A DNA stretch of 64,000 bases, taken from Thiobacillus sp. 63-78 (GTDB lineage: Bacteria > Pseudomonadota > Gammaproteobacteria > Burkholderiales > Thiobacillaceae). The position numbers were made by a program, and so were the translations under genes. The notes beneath the pieces were generated by a model that searched no databases, was not told the origin of the DNA, and saw only the letters and a list, made by a program, of their open reading frames with translations. The stretch covers positions 1 to 64,000 of the forward strand of contig MKWM01000040.1 in NCBI GenBank assembly GCA_001899765.1, read 5' to 3'. This document shows positions 43,248-51,864 of this stretch, piece by piece. Within the stretch, counting starts at the first letter, position 1. Every line of letters starts with the position of its first letter.

Positions 43248-45296
43248 ATGAAAAAGAACCAATTTGCGCTTAGGGCGCTGGCCGCTGCCTTGGTGCTGGC
43301 GCATGCGCCAGCAGCATTGGCTACTAACGGCTACTTTATGCCGGGCTATGGCTTCAGATCCATGGGAATGGGTGGGGTAGGCATTGCATATGGCGTCGAC
43401 TCGCTGTCCATAGCGGCCAACCCAGCCAATATCGTAAATACTGGTATGCGTGCGGATATGGGCATGGGTGTCATGCACGCCAAGCGGTACGCGAAAGTAG
43501 GAGACTCCGCTGCGACGTTCGATGTGAGCCCGCCAAATTGTAGATACTACAATTGCAATCCTGGTTTTGGCTTCGATGGCAGTTCGACTAGCAATAGGGA
43601 GTGGTTTCTAATGCCTGAAATGGGCATGACCATGAACCTGACTGAAAGCCTGCACGCTGGTATGGCGTTTGTGCCAAACGGTGGGGGTAGCACGGTGTAC
43701 CCACAGAACTTCTTCAATTACGTAGGTGTAACTCCTGAATCACCCGGGGAGGGCAAGACGCTTGGCGGGGAGTTGACACAGTTGTTGGTGCCCATCACGG
43801 TAGGTTATAAGATCAACCAGAATCATGCTGTAGGTGTTGCGCTTGATTTGGCTGTGCAGCGCTTTCGAATGTATGGACTGAAGTCGTTTGTGGATTTCAG
43901 CGCGAATTTTAAGAAGCCAATTACGGCAGATCCTGACCATCTGACTGATCAAGGCTACGACTATAGCTATGGGGCTGGGTTAAAGCTGGGATGGCTGGGT
44001 AATTTCGTGGACGACAAACTCTCGGTTGGCTTGTCTTACACGACAAGAACCTATATGACCAAGTTCGATAAGTATCGTGGACTGTTTGCGGAACAAGGAG
44101 ATTTCGATATTCCTGCAAACTACGGTATGGGGCTTTCCTTCAAACCCAGGAAGAATCTAGTTTTCGCCCTTGATGTCAGCCGGATCGAGTGGTCGTCCAT
44201 TGCAGCCTTGGGTAACAGGGGTCCTGCTTCATCTCCCGCTTCTCCAGTACCTTATCCGGGCCCAACGCAAATTAATGCCATCAACGGTATCCCTTCTATG
44301 GCTCCCGGTGGGGCAATCTATTCAACAGGCAATGATCAAGGCATGGGATTTGGCTGGAAAGATCAAACCATCTATAAGTTTGGGGTGAACTGGGGCATGA
44401 ACGAGAGGCTCCAAGTTCGCGCGGGTTACAATTACGGAAAGTCGCCCATTCTCGACGATCAATTGACATTCAACACCTTGTTTCCGGTTACGACTGATAA
44501 ACATTACACGCTTGGTTTTACCTATAAGGCAACGGATGAGCTTGAAATTACCGGAACTTATATGCGGGCCCCACGTGCGAGCCAGCATTCGCCTAACCTA
44601 AGACAGAATGTCGTGGGTGCGGTGGATATTGGAATGGAGCAGCAGTTGTTTGCTCTGAGCTTGGGGTGGGTGCTTGATCCGGGGAAAACGAATTATGGTG
44701 ACGATCCCATGGATCCGATCAGTTTTGCCGGTTGGTATTTTGGGTTTGGGTTAGGCGCAGATTACGGCCGGGACTGGAGTGCATCGAGATTTGCCTCTTC
44801 GCTGGCGACTCAGGGTGTGAGCGCGACGCAAACCAGATCGGATAATTCAGATTTGGGAGCCAAGGTCTATGGCGGCTATCAGTTCAATAAATACTTCGCG
44901 ATTGAAGGTGGTTATGCGCAGTTCAACAACTTCACTGCTAACGGAACAGTTACTGCTTCTGTAACTGCCCCGCCGCAGATATCCGCCTATCAAACCGAAA
45001 AAAACAATACATGGGCGCTTGCGGCGATTGGCTCGCTGCCCTTGACGAAGGATTTCTCTCTGTTCGCCAAGCTCGGTGCGAACAACTGGAAAAAAGCCAC
45101 CAATACGTTCGTTCATGACTCAAACGGTGATTTTACACGAACGTCGACGCTTGAGCGTGGCGTTGATCCGTATTACGGCGTTGGTGTAAGTTATGCACTG
45201 CTAGAAAATGTGCTGGTGCGCGGCGAATACGAACGATATGACCTCGGTGGATCGAACATCGATTTCTTGTCCGCTGGCCTGGCGCTTAAGTTCTAA
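43248..45296 (+). CDS. Fused FadL-type and OmpA-type outer-membrane barrel protein
   Basis: 682 residues. GGAGGGG precedes the ATG. Signal ending in APAALA, mature N-terminus TNGYFMPGYGFRSMGMGG, which is the conserved start of FadL/OmpP1 transporters with their hatch region. The FadL-like barrel extends to about 480. From about 490 (ISFAGWYFGFGLGADYGRDW) to the C-terminal Phe there is a second, eight-strand OmpA/OmpW-like barrel with VYGGYQFNKYFAIEGGYA, LFAKLGA and VLVRGEYERYDLGG. FadL proteins normally end after about 430 residues. Both parts are in one uninterrupted frame. A terminator follows. Confidence 0.8.
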   Translation: MKKNQFALRALAAALVLAHAPAALATNGYFMPGYGFRSMGMGGVGIAYGVDSLSIAANPANIVNTGMRADMGMGVMHAKRYAKVGDSAATFDVSPPNCRYYNCNPGFGFDGSSTSNREWFLMPEMGMTMNLTESLHAGMAFVPNGGGSTVYPQNFFNYVGVTPESPGEGKTLGGELTQLLVPITVGYKINQNHAVGVALDLAVQRFRMYGLKSFVDFSANFKKPITADPDHLTDQGYDYSYGAGLKLGWLGNFVDDKLSVGLSYTTRTYMTKFDKYRGLFAEQGDFDIPANYGMGLSFKPRKNLVFALDVSRIEWSSIAALGNRGPASSPASPVPYPGPTQINAINGIPSMAPGGAIYSTGNDQGMGFGWKDQTIYKFGVNWGMNERLQVRAGYNYGKSPILDDQLTFNTLFPVTTDKHYTLGFTYKATDELEITGTYMRAPRASQHSPNLRQNVVGAVDIGMEQQLFALSLGWVLDPGKTNYGDDPMDPISFAGWYFGFGLGADYGRDWSASRFASSLATQGVSATQTRSDNSDLGAKVYGGYQFNKYFAIEGGYAQFNNFTANGTVTASVTAPPQISAYQTEKNNTWALAAIGSLPLTKDFSLFAKLGANNWKKATNTFVHDSNGDFTRTSTLERGVDPYYGVGVSYALLENVLVRGEYERYDLGGSNIDFLSAGLALKF

Positions 45297-45331
45297 AGTT
45301 TTAACTGAAATCTTCCAGGATGGATTTATAG

Positions 45332-45355
45332 CCGGGGATCCCCGGCTTTTTTTGT
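45332..45355 (+). terminator. Rho-independent terminator after the fused barrel gene
   Basis: AGCCGGGG and CCCCGGCT form a perfect stem around a 2-base centre (45332-45349), with seven T from 45349. It closes the lower-GC segment. Confidence 0.93.
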
Positions 45356-45537
45356 GCGCCCGGGCGCACTCTTGGAGGTGAAAGTCCTCCCGTAAAGTTG
45401 ATCACAGCGAACGGTGCATTCAAATTTTTGGCGTTTTTAATGTCTTGAGTGTGGTTGGCTTATGCCATCCGGCAACGTGTTGCTGTAACATCCGTACCAC
45501 ATAATTTCCAATAATCCGGACAAAGAGGAAGACCAAC

Positions 45538-46497
45538 ATGCATGGTTTGAAGAAGCTGTATCTCCCGTTGCTGATCGTTGCGCTGATGGCGGGTTGCGGC
45601 GACAAAAAGGGCGGGACGGCGGAGGAGAGCAAGCCCACCCAGGTGGCGGCCAAGGTCAACGGCACTGAACTGACGGTGTCGCAAGTGAACTACGCGCTGC
45701 AGCGCATTCCCAATCTCGACAAGGAGCAGTCCAAGGCGGCTTCGCTGCAGGTGATCCGTAACCTGGTCGATCAGGAAGTGCTGGCGCAGAAGGCGCAGTC
45801 GGAAAAGCTGGATCGCGATCCGGTCGTGGTGCAGGCGCTGGATGCGGCGCGCCGCCAGATCATGGCTGAAGTCTATATGACCCGCAAGCTGGGCGCGCCG
45901 GCGGAGCCGACCGATGCCGAGGTGTCGGATTACTTCAACAAGCATCCGGAGTTGTTCACCAAGCGCAAGATTTATCGCCTGCAGGAGCTCGCGATCAAGG
46001 CGCCAGAAGAAAAGCAGGAGGCGATTCGCAAACAGCTGACGGATTCCAGGACGCTGAATGATTTTGCCGAGTGGCTGAAAGCCGAGAAATACCCGGCCAA
46101 GGCGTCACAGGAGGTGAAGCCTGCCGAGCAACTGCCGCAGGCGCTCCTGCCCAGACTGGCTGAAATGCCGGATGGCCAGGCGATGGTCGTGAAGACGCCT
46201 GATGGCCTGCTGGTGATTGTACTGGCGGATTCGCAGGTTCAGCCGGTGACGCTGGAGCAGGCCAAACCGGCCATTGCGCGCCTGCTGCAGAACGAGGCGC
46301 GCCAGAAGGCGGCCAAGGCCGAACTCGACAAGGTGAAGGCAGAAGCCAAGATCGAATACATGGGCGAGTTTGCCGATGCGGGCAAGGAGCCGGCTGCTGC
46401 GGCGACTGCCGGATCAGCCGCTGAGCCGGCTGCGGCGCCTGCCGCGCCCGCTGCCGACGCCGACGCGATCAGCAAGGGCGTATCCGGGCTGAAGTAG
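45538..46497 (+). CDS. epsD: EpsD-type lipoprotein peptidyl-prolyl isomerase
   Basis: 319 residues. AGAGGAAG precedes the ATG. Lipobox LMAGC with Cys20 makes it a lipoprotein. Residues 35-160 match the SurA-like N-terminal chaperone region (NGTELTVSQVNYALQRIP, LVDQEVLAQKA), followed by a degenerate parvulin-like domain and an Ala/Pro-rich tail. EpsD proteins of this kind occur in exosortase B exopolysaccharide loci and probably fold exported components. It opens the eps cluster; a hairpin repeat follows its stop by 5 bases. Confidence 0.85.
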   Translation: MHGLKKLYLPLLIVALMAGCGDKKGGTAEESKPTQVAAKVNGTELTVSQVNYALQRIPNLDKEQSKAASLQVIRNLVDQEVLAQKAQSEKLDRDPVVVQALDAARRQIMAEVYMTRKLGAPAEPTDAEVSDYFNKHPELFTKRKIYRLQELAIKAPEEKQEAIRKQLTDSRTLNDFAEWLKAEKYPAKASQEVKPAEQLPQALLPRLAEMPDGQAMVVKTPDGLLVIVLADSQVQPVTLEQAKPAIARLLQNEARQKAAKAELDKVKAEAKIEYMGEFADAGKEPAAAATAGSAAEPAAAPAAPAADADAISKGVSGLK

Positions 46498-46502
46498 CAA
46501 CC

Positions 46503-46589
46503 GTTACAAGATTCAAGTTGCAAGATGCAAGACGGGGTGTGGCGAAGTCACTCGCTCCTGTCTTGTGACTTGCAACTTGTAACTTGAAC
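46503..46589. repeat. Heptad-built hairpin element A
   Basis: An inverted repeat fills the gap between epsD and the CPBP gene. The left arm (46503-46533) contains TTCAAGTTGCAAGATGCAAG and the right arm (46560-46589) CTTGTGACTTGCAACTTGTAAC; about 25 of 30 positions pair. Arms are made of 7-base units of type CAAGTTN. The inner part extends the stem (GGCGA/TCGCT). No T-run, so not a normal terminator. Relatives lie inside gmd and around the four-helix-bundle gene. Confidence 0.85.
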
Positions 46590-46598
46590 CTGCTCCCC

Positions 46599-47258
46599 AT
46601 GTCCCCCATCTTCGTTCGCAGCCTGCCATTCGGGCTGTACATCGCCTTGCTTGTGCTGGAAGGCCTGCTGCCCGGCTGGGCGCCTGGCTTCGACGTGCGC
46701 TGGCTGTATCCGGTGAAAGTCGGCCTGGTCGCGCTGGCACTGATGGTGCTGTGGCGCCATTACACCGAACTCAAATCGTATGGTCTGCCCTTGAAGCATC
46801 TGTTGCTGTCGCTGGCGGTCGGCCTGGTGGTGCTGGTGCTGTGGATCAAGCTCGACGCCGCCTGGATGCTGATGGGTGAAGCGGGCGAGGGTTACAACCC
46901 CACGGATGAAACCGGCCGCATCGACTGGCTGCTGGTGGCATTCCGCATCGTCGGCGCGGCGCTGGTGGTGCCGATCATGGAAGAACTGTTCTGGCGCTCG
47001 TTCCTGCAGCGCTGGGTGCAGCAGTCCGATTTTCTGACACTCGACCCGGCGCGGATCGGCTTCAAGGCGCTGCTGATTGCCAGTGCGCTGTTTGCCGTCG
47101 AGCACCTGCAGTGGCTGGCCGGCCTGGTTGCCGGACTGGCGTACGGCTGGCTGTATATCCGCACCCGCAACCTGTGGGCACCGGTCATTGCGCACGGCGT
47201 CACCAATGGCGCGCTGGGGGTGTATGTGGTGGCCACGGGTCGCTGGAGTTTCTGGTGA
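46599..47258 (+). CDS. Exosortase-locus CPBP (CAAX-protease-related) membrane protein
   Basis: 219 residues with about six helices. The CPBP/Abi motifs are present: VPIMEELFWRSFLQRW (paired glutamates), ALFAVEHLQW (histidine) and APVIAHGVTNG (histidine), the glutamate/histidine set of the intramembrane endopeptidase family. The ATG at 46599 lacks a strong ribosome binding site, perhaps because the hairpin repeat ends just 9 bases before it; an upstream TTG at 46584 lies inside the repeat. A CAAX-related protein of this kind is a known companion of exosortase/EpsH clusters; its substrate is unknown. Confidence 0.85.
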   Translation: MSPIFVRSLPFGLYIALLVLEGLLPGWAPGFDVRWLYPVKVGLVALALMVLWRHYTELKSYGLPLKHLLLSLAVGLVVLVLWIKLDAAWMLMGEAGEGYNPTDETGRIDWLLVAFRIVGAALVVPIMEELFWRSFLQRWVQQSDFLTLDPARIGFKALLIASALFAVEHLQWLAGLVAGLAYGWLYIRTRNLWAPVIAHGVTNGALGVYVVATGRWSFW

Positions 47259-48514
47259 AGTCTGCGCTGCCGTGGGTGGGACTGGCGCTGGGAGCCTTTC
47301 TCGGCCTGCCTGCACAGGCGCATGAAGGCGATACCTTTCGGCCGTTCGTGTCCTACGGGATGTTTTCCGACAGCAATCTTTTCCGGCTCGCCGACAACGA
47401 AAGCCCGGGCATCCCGCGTAGCGACCGGTACAGCGTACTGAGCGCCGGGCTGAATGTGGACTGGAAGCCCGGTCGCCAGGAAATCGTCGCCAACGCGACC
47501 AAAACCCGGGTGCGCTACAACCGCAACTCGATGTTCGATTCGGATGGCAGCGACTATCAAGCCACCTGGAACTGGCGTTTGGGCAACCGACTGAGCGGCA
47601 ATGCCGGGGCGGCCGAATCGCTCAGCCAGAGCAATTTCGACAGCGTGGGGCTGGTCAATAACCAGGTGACGCGCAAACGCCGTTTCGGCCGCGCCGAGTG
47701 GGAGTTTCACCCACGCTGGCGGATAGGCGGCGGCATCGAGTCGGCAGACTACGCCAACAGCGCGCCGTCATTGGCTTCACAGGATGTCCAGCAACGGACG
47801 CAGGATGTGACGTTGAGCTATCTCACGCCCAAGGGCAGCAGCCTGCGTGCACAGGTGCGCAGGATCGATGCCGAATATACCAATCCGCAAGTGCTGGCTG
47901 TGACGTGTTCGGCCTTCATTTGCCCGCCTTTCCCTTTTATTGTCGAAGTGGCGGACAACAGCTACAGGCAGACCGAATACAACCTGCTGGGCGACTGGAG
48001 CGTGTCGGCCAAGCTGAAGCTGCGAGGCCAGGCCGGGTGGGTGGATCGTCAATACGAGAATGGCTTGCGTGGTCATTTTGGCAGCGCCATTACGCAACTC
48101 AAGCCACGCCCCGATTTCAACGGCTTCGCAGGGCGGATTTCGGCAGACTGGTACGCCACCGGCAAAACCTTGCTGAGCATATCGGCCTATCAGGAACTGG
48201 GCGGCGCGCAGGACATCAATGCCAGCTCGGTGCTGAAAAAAGGCGCGAGCGTAAACGGCGTATGGCTGATACGCGAAAAATGGCGTCTGAATGCCGGCGC
48301 CACGTTTGAGAACCGCGATTTCAAGGGTGACCCCGGCACCACACAACTGCAACGCAACGACGATACCCTCAGCGAATCGCTCTCGATCAGCTACATGCCA
48401 ATTCAGGCTGTAACGGTGGACGTCGGCGTCAGCGCGGGGCGGCGGGATTCCAACATCTCTGTCGAGGATTACCAGTTTCACATGCTGTTTGCCAACGTGA
48501 GGGCCGATTTCTAG
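47255..48514 (+). CDS. epsL: EpsL-type outer-membrane barrel protein
   Basis: 419 residues; a GTG start overlaps the stop of the CPBP gene (GTGA). Signal PWVGLALGAFLGLPAQA. The body is a repetitive beta-barrel pattern beginning FRPFVSYGMFSDSNLFRL and ending NVRADF with terminal Phe. It matches the exosortase-associated polysaccharide protein EpsL in length, position and opening motif. It may form or support the outer-membrane exit for the polymer. It shares its transcript with epsD and the CPBP gene. Confidence 0.8.
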   Translation: MKSALPWVGLALGAFLGLPAQAHEGDTFRPFVSYGMFSDSNLFRLADNESPGIPRSDRYSVLSAGLNVDWKPGRQEIVANATKTRVRYNRNSMFDSDGSDYQATWNWRLGNRLSGNAGAAESLSQSNFDSVGLVNNQVTRKRRFGRAEWEFHPRWRIGGGIESADYANSAPSLASQDVQQRTQDVTLSYLTPKGSSLRAQVRRIDAEYTNPQVLAVTCSAFICPPFPFIVEVADNSYRQTEYNLLGDWSVSAKLKLRGQAGWVDRQYENGLRGHFGSAITQLKPRPDFNGFAGRISADWYATGKTLLSISAYQELGGAQDINASSVLKKGASVNGVWLIREKWRLNAGATFENRDFKGDPGTTQLQRNDDTLSESLSISYMPIQAVTVDVGVSAGRRDSNISVEDYQFHMLFANVRADF

Positions 48515-48536
48515 AGGGCGAACGCCGAACGTTGGC

Positions 48537-48552
48537 AGGTACGGGTTTTGCA
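48537..48552 (+). promoter_or_regulatory. Sigma-54 promoter upstream of epsE
   Basis: AGGTACGGGTTTTGCA fits TGGCACG-N4-TTGCA with a perfect -12 and GG-N10-GC spacing. Ten of the twelve informative positions agree with the wcaJ site TGGTACGTGTTTTGCG. Start of transcription is expected near 48563, leaving a leader of about 175 bases before epsE. Confidence 0.72.
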
Positions 48553-48647
48553 TGGCAAACAGGCTGGGTCGGGGTGGGCCATTCTGACCATGGACACGGT
48601 TAGAATGACCACCTGCCGACAGGCAGGCAGCCAAATATGGTTTGTAT

Positions 48648-48673
48648 GGTCATCCACCCTGACGTGGATGACC
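48648..48673 (+). promoter_or_regulatory. Inverted repeat in the epsE leader
   Basis: GGTCATCCAC (48648-48657) and GTGGATGACC (48664-48673) form a perfect 10-pair stem with a 6-base loop, 65 bases before the epsE ATG. It has no T-run. It could be an operator or an RNA hairpin in the leader. Confidence 0.55.
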
Positions 48674-48738
48674 ACAAAGATAACAATCGAATGAGGAGCG
48701 CGGCAGGCCGCCCAGGCTGCCGTCAATTGGAGAGAGCA

Positions 48739-49533
48739 ATGATCAGGTTGTGGCGTGGTGTAGGGATGTTGTGCGCGTTGCTGCTGGCGGCATCCGCATG
48801 GAGCGCGGATAACGATTACCGGATGGGCACGGGCGATGTCCTGCACATCACCGTGTACGGGCAGCCCGATCTCACCACCGATGCGCGCGTGAGCGAAACC
48901 GGCACCATCACCTTTCCGCTGATCGGCGATGTCAAGATGGCGGACATCACCCCGGCCCAGGGCGAGAACGAAATCGCGCAGCGCCTGAGCACGGGCGGCT
49001 TCATCATCAAACCCTTCGTCACCCTCAACGTGGTGCAATACCGCAGCCAGCATATTTCGGTGCTGGGGCGCGTCAACCGGCCCGGCCAGTACACGCTGGA
49101 GAAAATCAGCCGGGTGACCGATGCGCTGGCCCTGGCGGGCGGCATCATCATCGACGGTGCCGACACCGTCACCCTGGTGCGCACGCGCGACGGCAAGACC
49201 AGCTACCACGACATCGACATGGTCGCCCTGTTCAAGCCGGGCGGCGAAGCCAGCAACGAACTCATCCAGGACGGCGACATCGTCAATGTGGCGCGTCAGC
49301 CGATGTTCTACATCTACGGCGAAGTGCAGCGCCCCGGCGCCTTCCGTCTGGAGCAGAACATGAGCGTGGTACAGGCCCTGTCCCTGGGCGGCGGCCTCAC
49401 CCCGCGCGGCACCCAGCGCGGCATCAGGATCCTGCGCCGCGACGATAAAGGCGCAATGCAGGAACTGGATGTCCAACTGGCCGATCCGGTCAGGAAAGAC
49501 GACGTGATCTACGTCAAGGAAAGCCTGTTCTAA
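48739..49533 (+). CDS. epsE: EpsE polysaccharide export protein (Wza-like)
   Basis: 264 residues. The ATG at 48739 follows TTGGAGAGAG. Signal peptide to ASAWSA; then the polysaccharide export domain (DYRMGTGDVLHITVYGQPDL, TGTITFPLIGDVKMA) and two SLBB-type repeats (ISVLGRVNRPGQYTLEK, FYIYGEVQRPGAFRLEQN). No lipobox cysteine is present, unlike Wza. It would form the periplasmic/outer-membrane channel for the polymer. First gene of epsE-epsF-epsG-xrtB-epsI. Confidence 0.93.
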   Translation: MIRLWRGVGMLCALLLAASAWSADNDYRMGTGDVLHITVYGQPDLTTDARVSETGTITFPLIGDVKMADITPAQGENEIAQRLSTGGFIIKPFVTLNVVQYRSQHISVLGRVNRPGQYTLEKISRVTDALALAGGIIIDGADTVTLVRTRDGKTSYHDIDMVALFKPGGEASNELIQDGDIVNVARQPMFYIYGEVQRPGAFRLEQNMSVVQALSLGGGLTPRGTQRGIRILRRDDKGAMQELDVQLADPVRKDDVIYVKESLF

Positions 49534-49543
49534 GGACGCCGCC

Positions 49544-50932
49544 ATGAACCCCATCCAATTCCTGCTGATTCTGAATGCGCGCAAGTGGATCATCCTCGGT
49601 GTATTGCTGTTTACCGTGGCCGTCACGGCGGCGGTAAGCCTGCTGCTGCCGAAGGAATACACGGCGACCACCACACTGATCATCGACTCCCAGACCAAGG
49701 ATCCTTTCACTGGACAATTGATGCCATCACAACTGATTCCTGGCTACATGGCTACGCAGGCGGAAATCATTCAGAGTGCGAATGTCGCGCAAAGGGTCGT
49801 ACGCGAACTGAAACTGGCGGATAACCCCGATACCCATGAGCAATTCATGGCGGCGACCGAAGGCAAGAGCAACGTCAATCAATGGCTGGGTGACCTGCTG
49901 TTGAAAAAACTGGACGTGGAGCCATCGCGCGAATCCAGCGTAATTTCCATCGGGTTTACCGGTATCGATCCGCGATTCTCGGCAGTCATCGCCAACGCTT
50001 TCGCCAGAGCCTACATCGAGACCAGTCTCGATCTGCGTGTGGAACCGGCCAAGCAAACCGCTGCCTGGTTTGACCAGCAGATAACCCGGTTGCGCAAGAA
50101 TCTCGATGATGCGCAGCAAAAGCTCACCACCTATCAACGTGAAAAAGGCATCGTCGAATCCGACGAACGCCTGGATGTGGAAACCCGCCGCATGGCCGAA
50201 CTGGCCAGTCAGATGGTCGCCGCGCAATCGGCGGCATTCGATGCCGGCTCACGCACCCGTGACAGCGGCAGCATGCCCGAGGTGATCAACAATCCGGTGG
50301 TGCAAAACCTGAAGTCCCAGGTGTCGCAGGGAGAAGGCAGGCTGGCTGATCTGGCCAAGCGCGTAGGGGTGAATCATCCCGACTACCAGCGTACCCTGGC
50401 CGAGGTGAACAGCTACAAGGAGCGGCTCGCCAACGAGCTCAGCACCGCGACGCGTGGCGTAGGCGCCTATGCGGGGGCAGCCCGCCAGCGCTATAACGAA
50501 CTCAACTCGGCCTTCGCCAGGCAGAAGGCCAACGTTCTGGCACTCAAACAGCAGCGCGAAGAAGCGACCTTGTTGGCCCGCGATCTGGATAATGCGCAGC
50601 GTATCTACGACGCAGCGTTGCAACGTTATGGCCAGAGCCGCATGGAGGCACAATCCACGCAAACCGACATTGCCGTGCTCAATCCGGCTGTACCGCCCAT
50701 CAGGCCCTCCAAGCCCAATGTGTTACTCAACATCCTGCTCTCGCTTTTCGCGGGTGGCGCGCTTGGGGCAGGCGCAGGCTTCATTGTGGAGTTGCTTGAT
50801 CGTCGGGTGCGTTCAGGTCTGGACATCGCCGCAGGGCTGGATATTCCAGTGTTGGCGGAGGTCACGAAGAAGAACCACCGTCTGGAAGGGCTGCGCCGCC
50901 TGTTCCGCCGTAATCGCCCCGCCATGGCCTGA
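49544..50932 (+). CDS. epsF: EpsF chain length determinant protein
   Basis: 462 residues, a Wzz/polysaccharide co-polymerase. N-terminal helix (WIILGVLLFTVAVTAAVSLLL), a large periplasmic part with long coiled coils (about 170-400, e.g. QQITRLRKNLDDAQQKLTTY), then a proline-rich PAVPPIRPSKPNVLLN segment and a second helix near 405-430. It controls chain length together with the EpsG kinase-like ATPase. AAGGA lies before the ATG, 10 bases after the epsE stop. Confidence 0.93.
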   Translation: MNPIQFLLILNARKWIILGVLLFTVAVTAAVSLLLPKEYTATTTLIIDSQTKDPFTGQLMPSQLIPGYMATQAEIIQSANVAQRVVRELKLADNPDTHEQFMAATEGKSNVNQWLGDLLLKKLDVEPSRESSVISIGFTGIDPRFSAVIANAFARAYIETSLDLRVEPAKQTAAWFDQQITRLRKNLDDAQQKLTTYQREKGIVESDERLDVETRRMAELASQMVAAQSAAFDAGSRTRDSGSMPEVINNPVVQNLKSQVSQGEGRLADLAKRVGVNHPDYQRTLAEVNSYKERLANELSTATRGVGAYAGAARQRYNELNSAFARQKANVLALKQQREEATLLARDLDNAQRIYDAALQRYGQSRMEAQSTQTDIAVLNPAVPPIRPSKPNVLLNILLSLFAGGALGAGAGFIVELLDRRVRSGLDIAAGLDIPVLAEVTKKNHRLEGLRRLFRRNRPAMA

Positions 50933-50969
50933 CGCACCGCCATCTCCACACGCATAAGCCGAGGTTCAC

Positions 50970-51860
50970 ATGAATTCACTCACCAGCGCCAGCGAACAGA
51001 ACAGCAGCGTCGGAGCGGCGGTCACCAGCATCCGGGCCGAAGGCAATATCGGCAAACTGCTACAGGAAGCCGGCAAGCTCAAGCCGCAAGACATGGAACG
51101 CGTCCTCAAGTTACAGCAGGAACAGAACCTGCGCTTCGGCGAAGCCGCGCAGAAACTCGGCCTGGTGACCGAGGCCGACATCCAGCAGGCCTTGTCGCAG
51201 CAGTTCGAGTACCCCTACATTCCCGCCGCCGAGGCCAGCCTCAGTCCCGAACTGACCGCCGCCACCGCACCCTACAGCAGGGAGGCGGAGGCGCTGCGCA
51301 CGGTGCGGTCCGAACTGCTGCTGCGCTGGTTCAAGGATGGCCGCAAGACGCTGGCGATCAGCAGTGCGCGCGCGGACGAAGGCGCGAGCTATCTGACCGC
51401 CAACCTGGCGGTGCTGTTTGCGCAGATGGGGCGTAAGGTTTTGCTGATCGATGCCAACATGCGGCAGCCGCGCCAGCACGGTATCTTCAATCTGGGCAAC
51501 GGCATGGGGCTGTCCGACATTCTGGCCGAGCGCGTGCCCTCGCTGCAGGTGCACACCATCAAGCCGTTCCAGACGCTGTCCGTGCTGTCGGCCGGTTCGC
51601 CGCCACCCAACCCGGCCGAACTGCTGGCGCGGCCGGCGTTCGGCGCACTGCTGTCCGGGCTGGAAACCAGCTACGACATCATCCTGATCGACACCGCGCC
51701 GGCGCAGCTCAGCTCGGATTTCCAGTTGGTCGCAGCGCGCGTCGGCGGCATGCTCATCGCCACCCGCCGCAACGTCAGCCGCATCGGCCCGCTGGCCGAG
51801 CTGAAGGAAAAGGTCACCCTCTCCGGCGCGCAGGTCGTGGGCGCCGTCGTGCTGGGCTGA
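50970..51860 (+). CDS. epsG: EpsG chain-length-associated BY-kinase-like ATPase
   Basis: 296 residues. Residues about 25-95 resemble the N-terminal domain of GspE/MshE-type ATPases (GKLLQEAGKLKPQDMERVL, EADIQQALSQQF). The P-loop ATPase follows: ISSARADEGASYLTANLAVL in place of a standard Walker A (no lysine), Walker A' VLLIDANMRQP and DIILIDTAPA. The missing Walker A lysine is shared by EpsG proteins as I recall, suggesting a regulator rather than a strong kinase. No tyrosine-rich tail is seen. Confidence 0.9.
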   Translation: MNSLTSASEQNSSVGAAVTSIRAEGNIGKLLQEAGKLKPQDMERVLKLQQEQNLRFGEAAQKLGLVTEADIQQALSQQFEYPYIPAAEASLSPELTAATAPYSREAEALRTVRSELLLRWFKDGRKTLAISSARADEGASYLTANLAVLFAQMGRKVLLIDANMRQPRQHGIFNLGNGMGLSDILAERVPSLQVHTIKPFQTLSVLSAGSPPPNPAELLARPAFGALLSGLETSYDIILIDTAPAQLSSDFQLVAARVGGMLIATRRNVSRIGPLAELKEKVTLSGAQVVGAVVLG

Positions 51861-51864
51861 AAAC

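Noticed and set aside
46503..46589. Intrinsic terminator after epsD
   Set aside because: The hairpin lacks a T-run and belongs to the heptad repeat family; it may still slow transcription.
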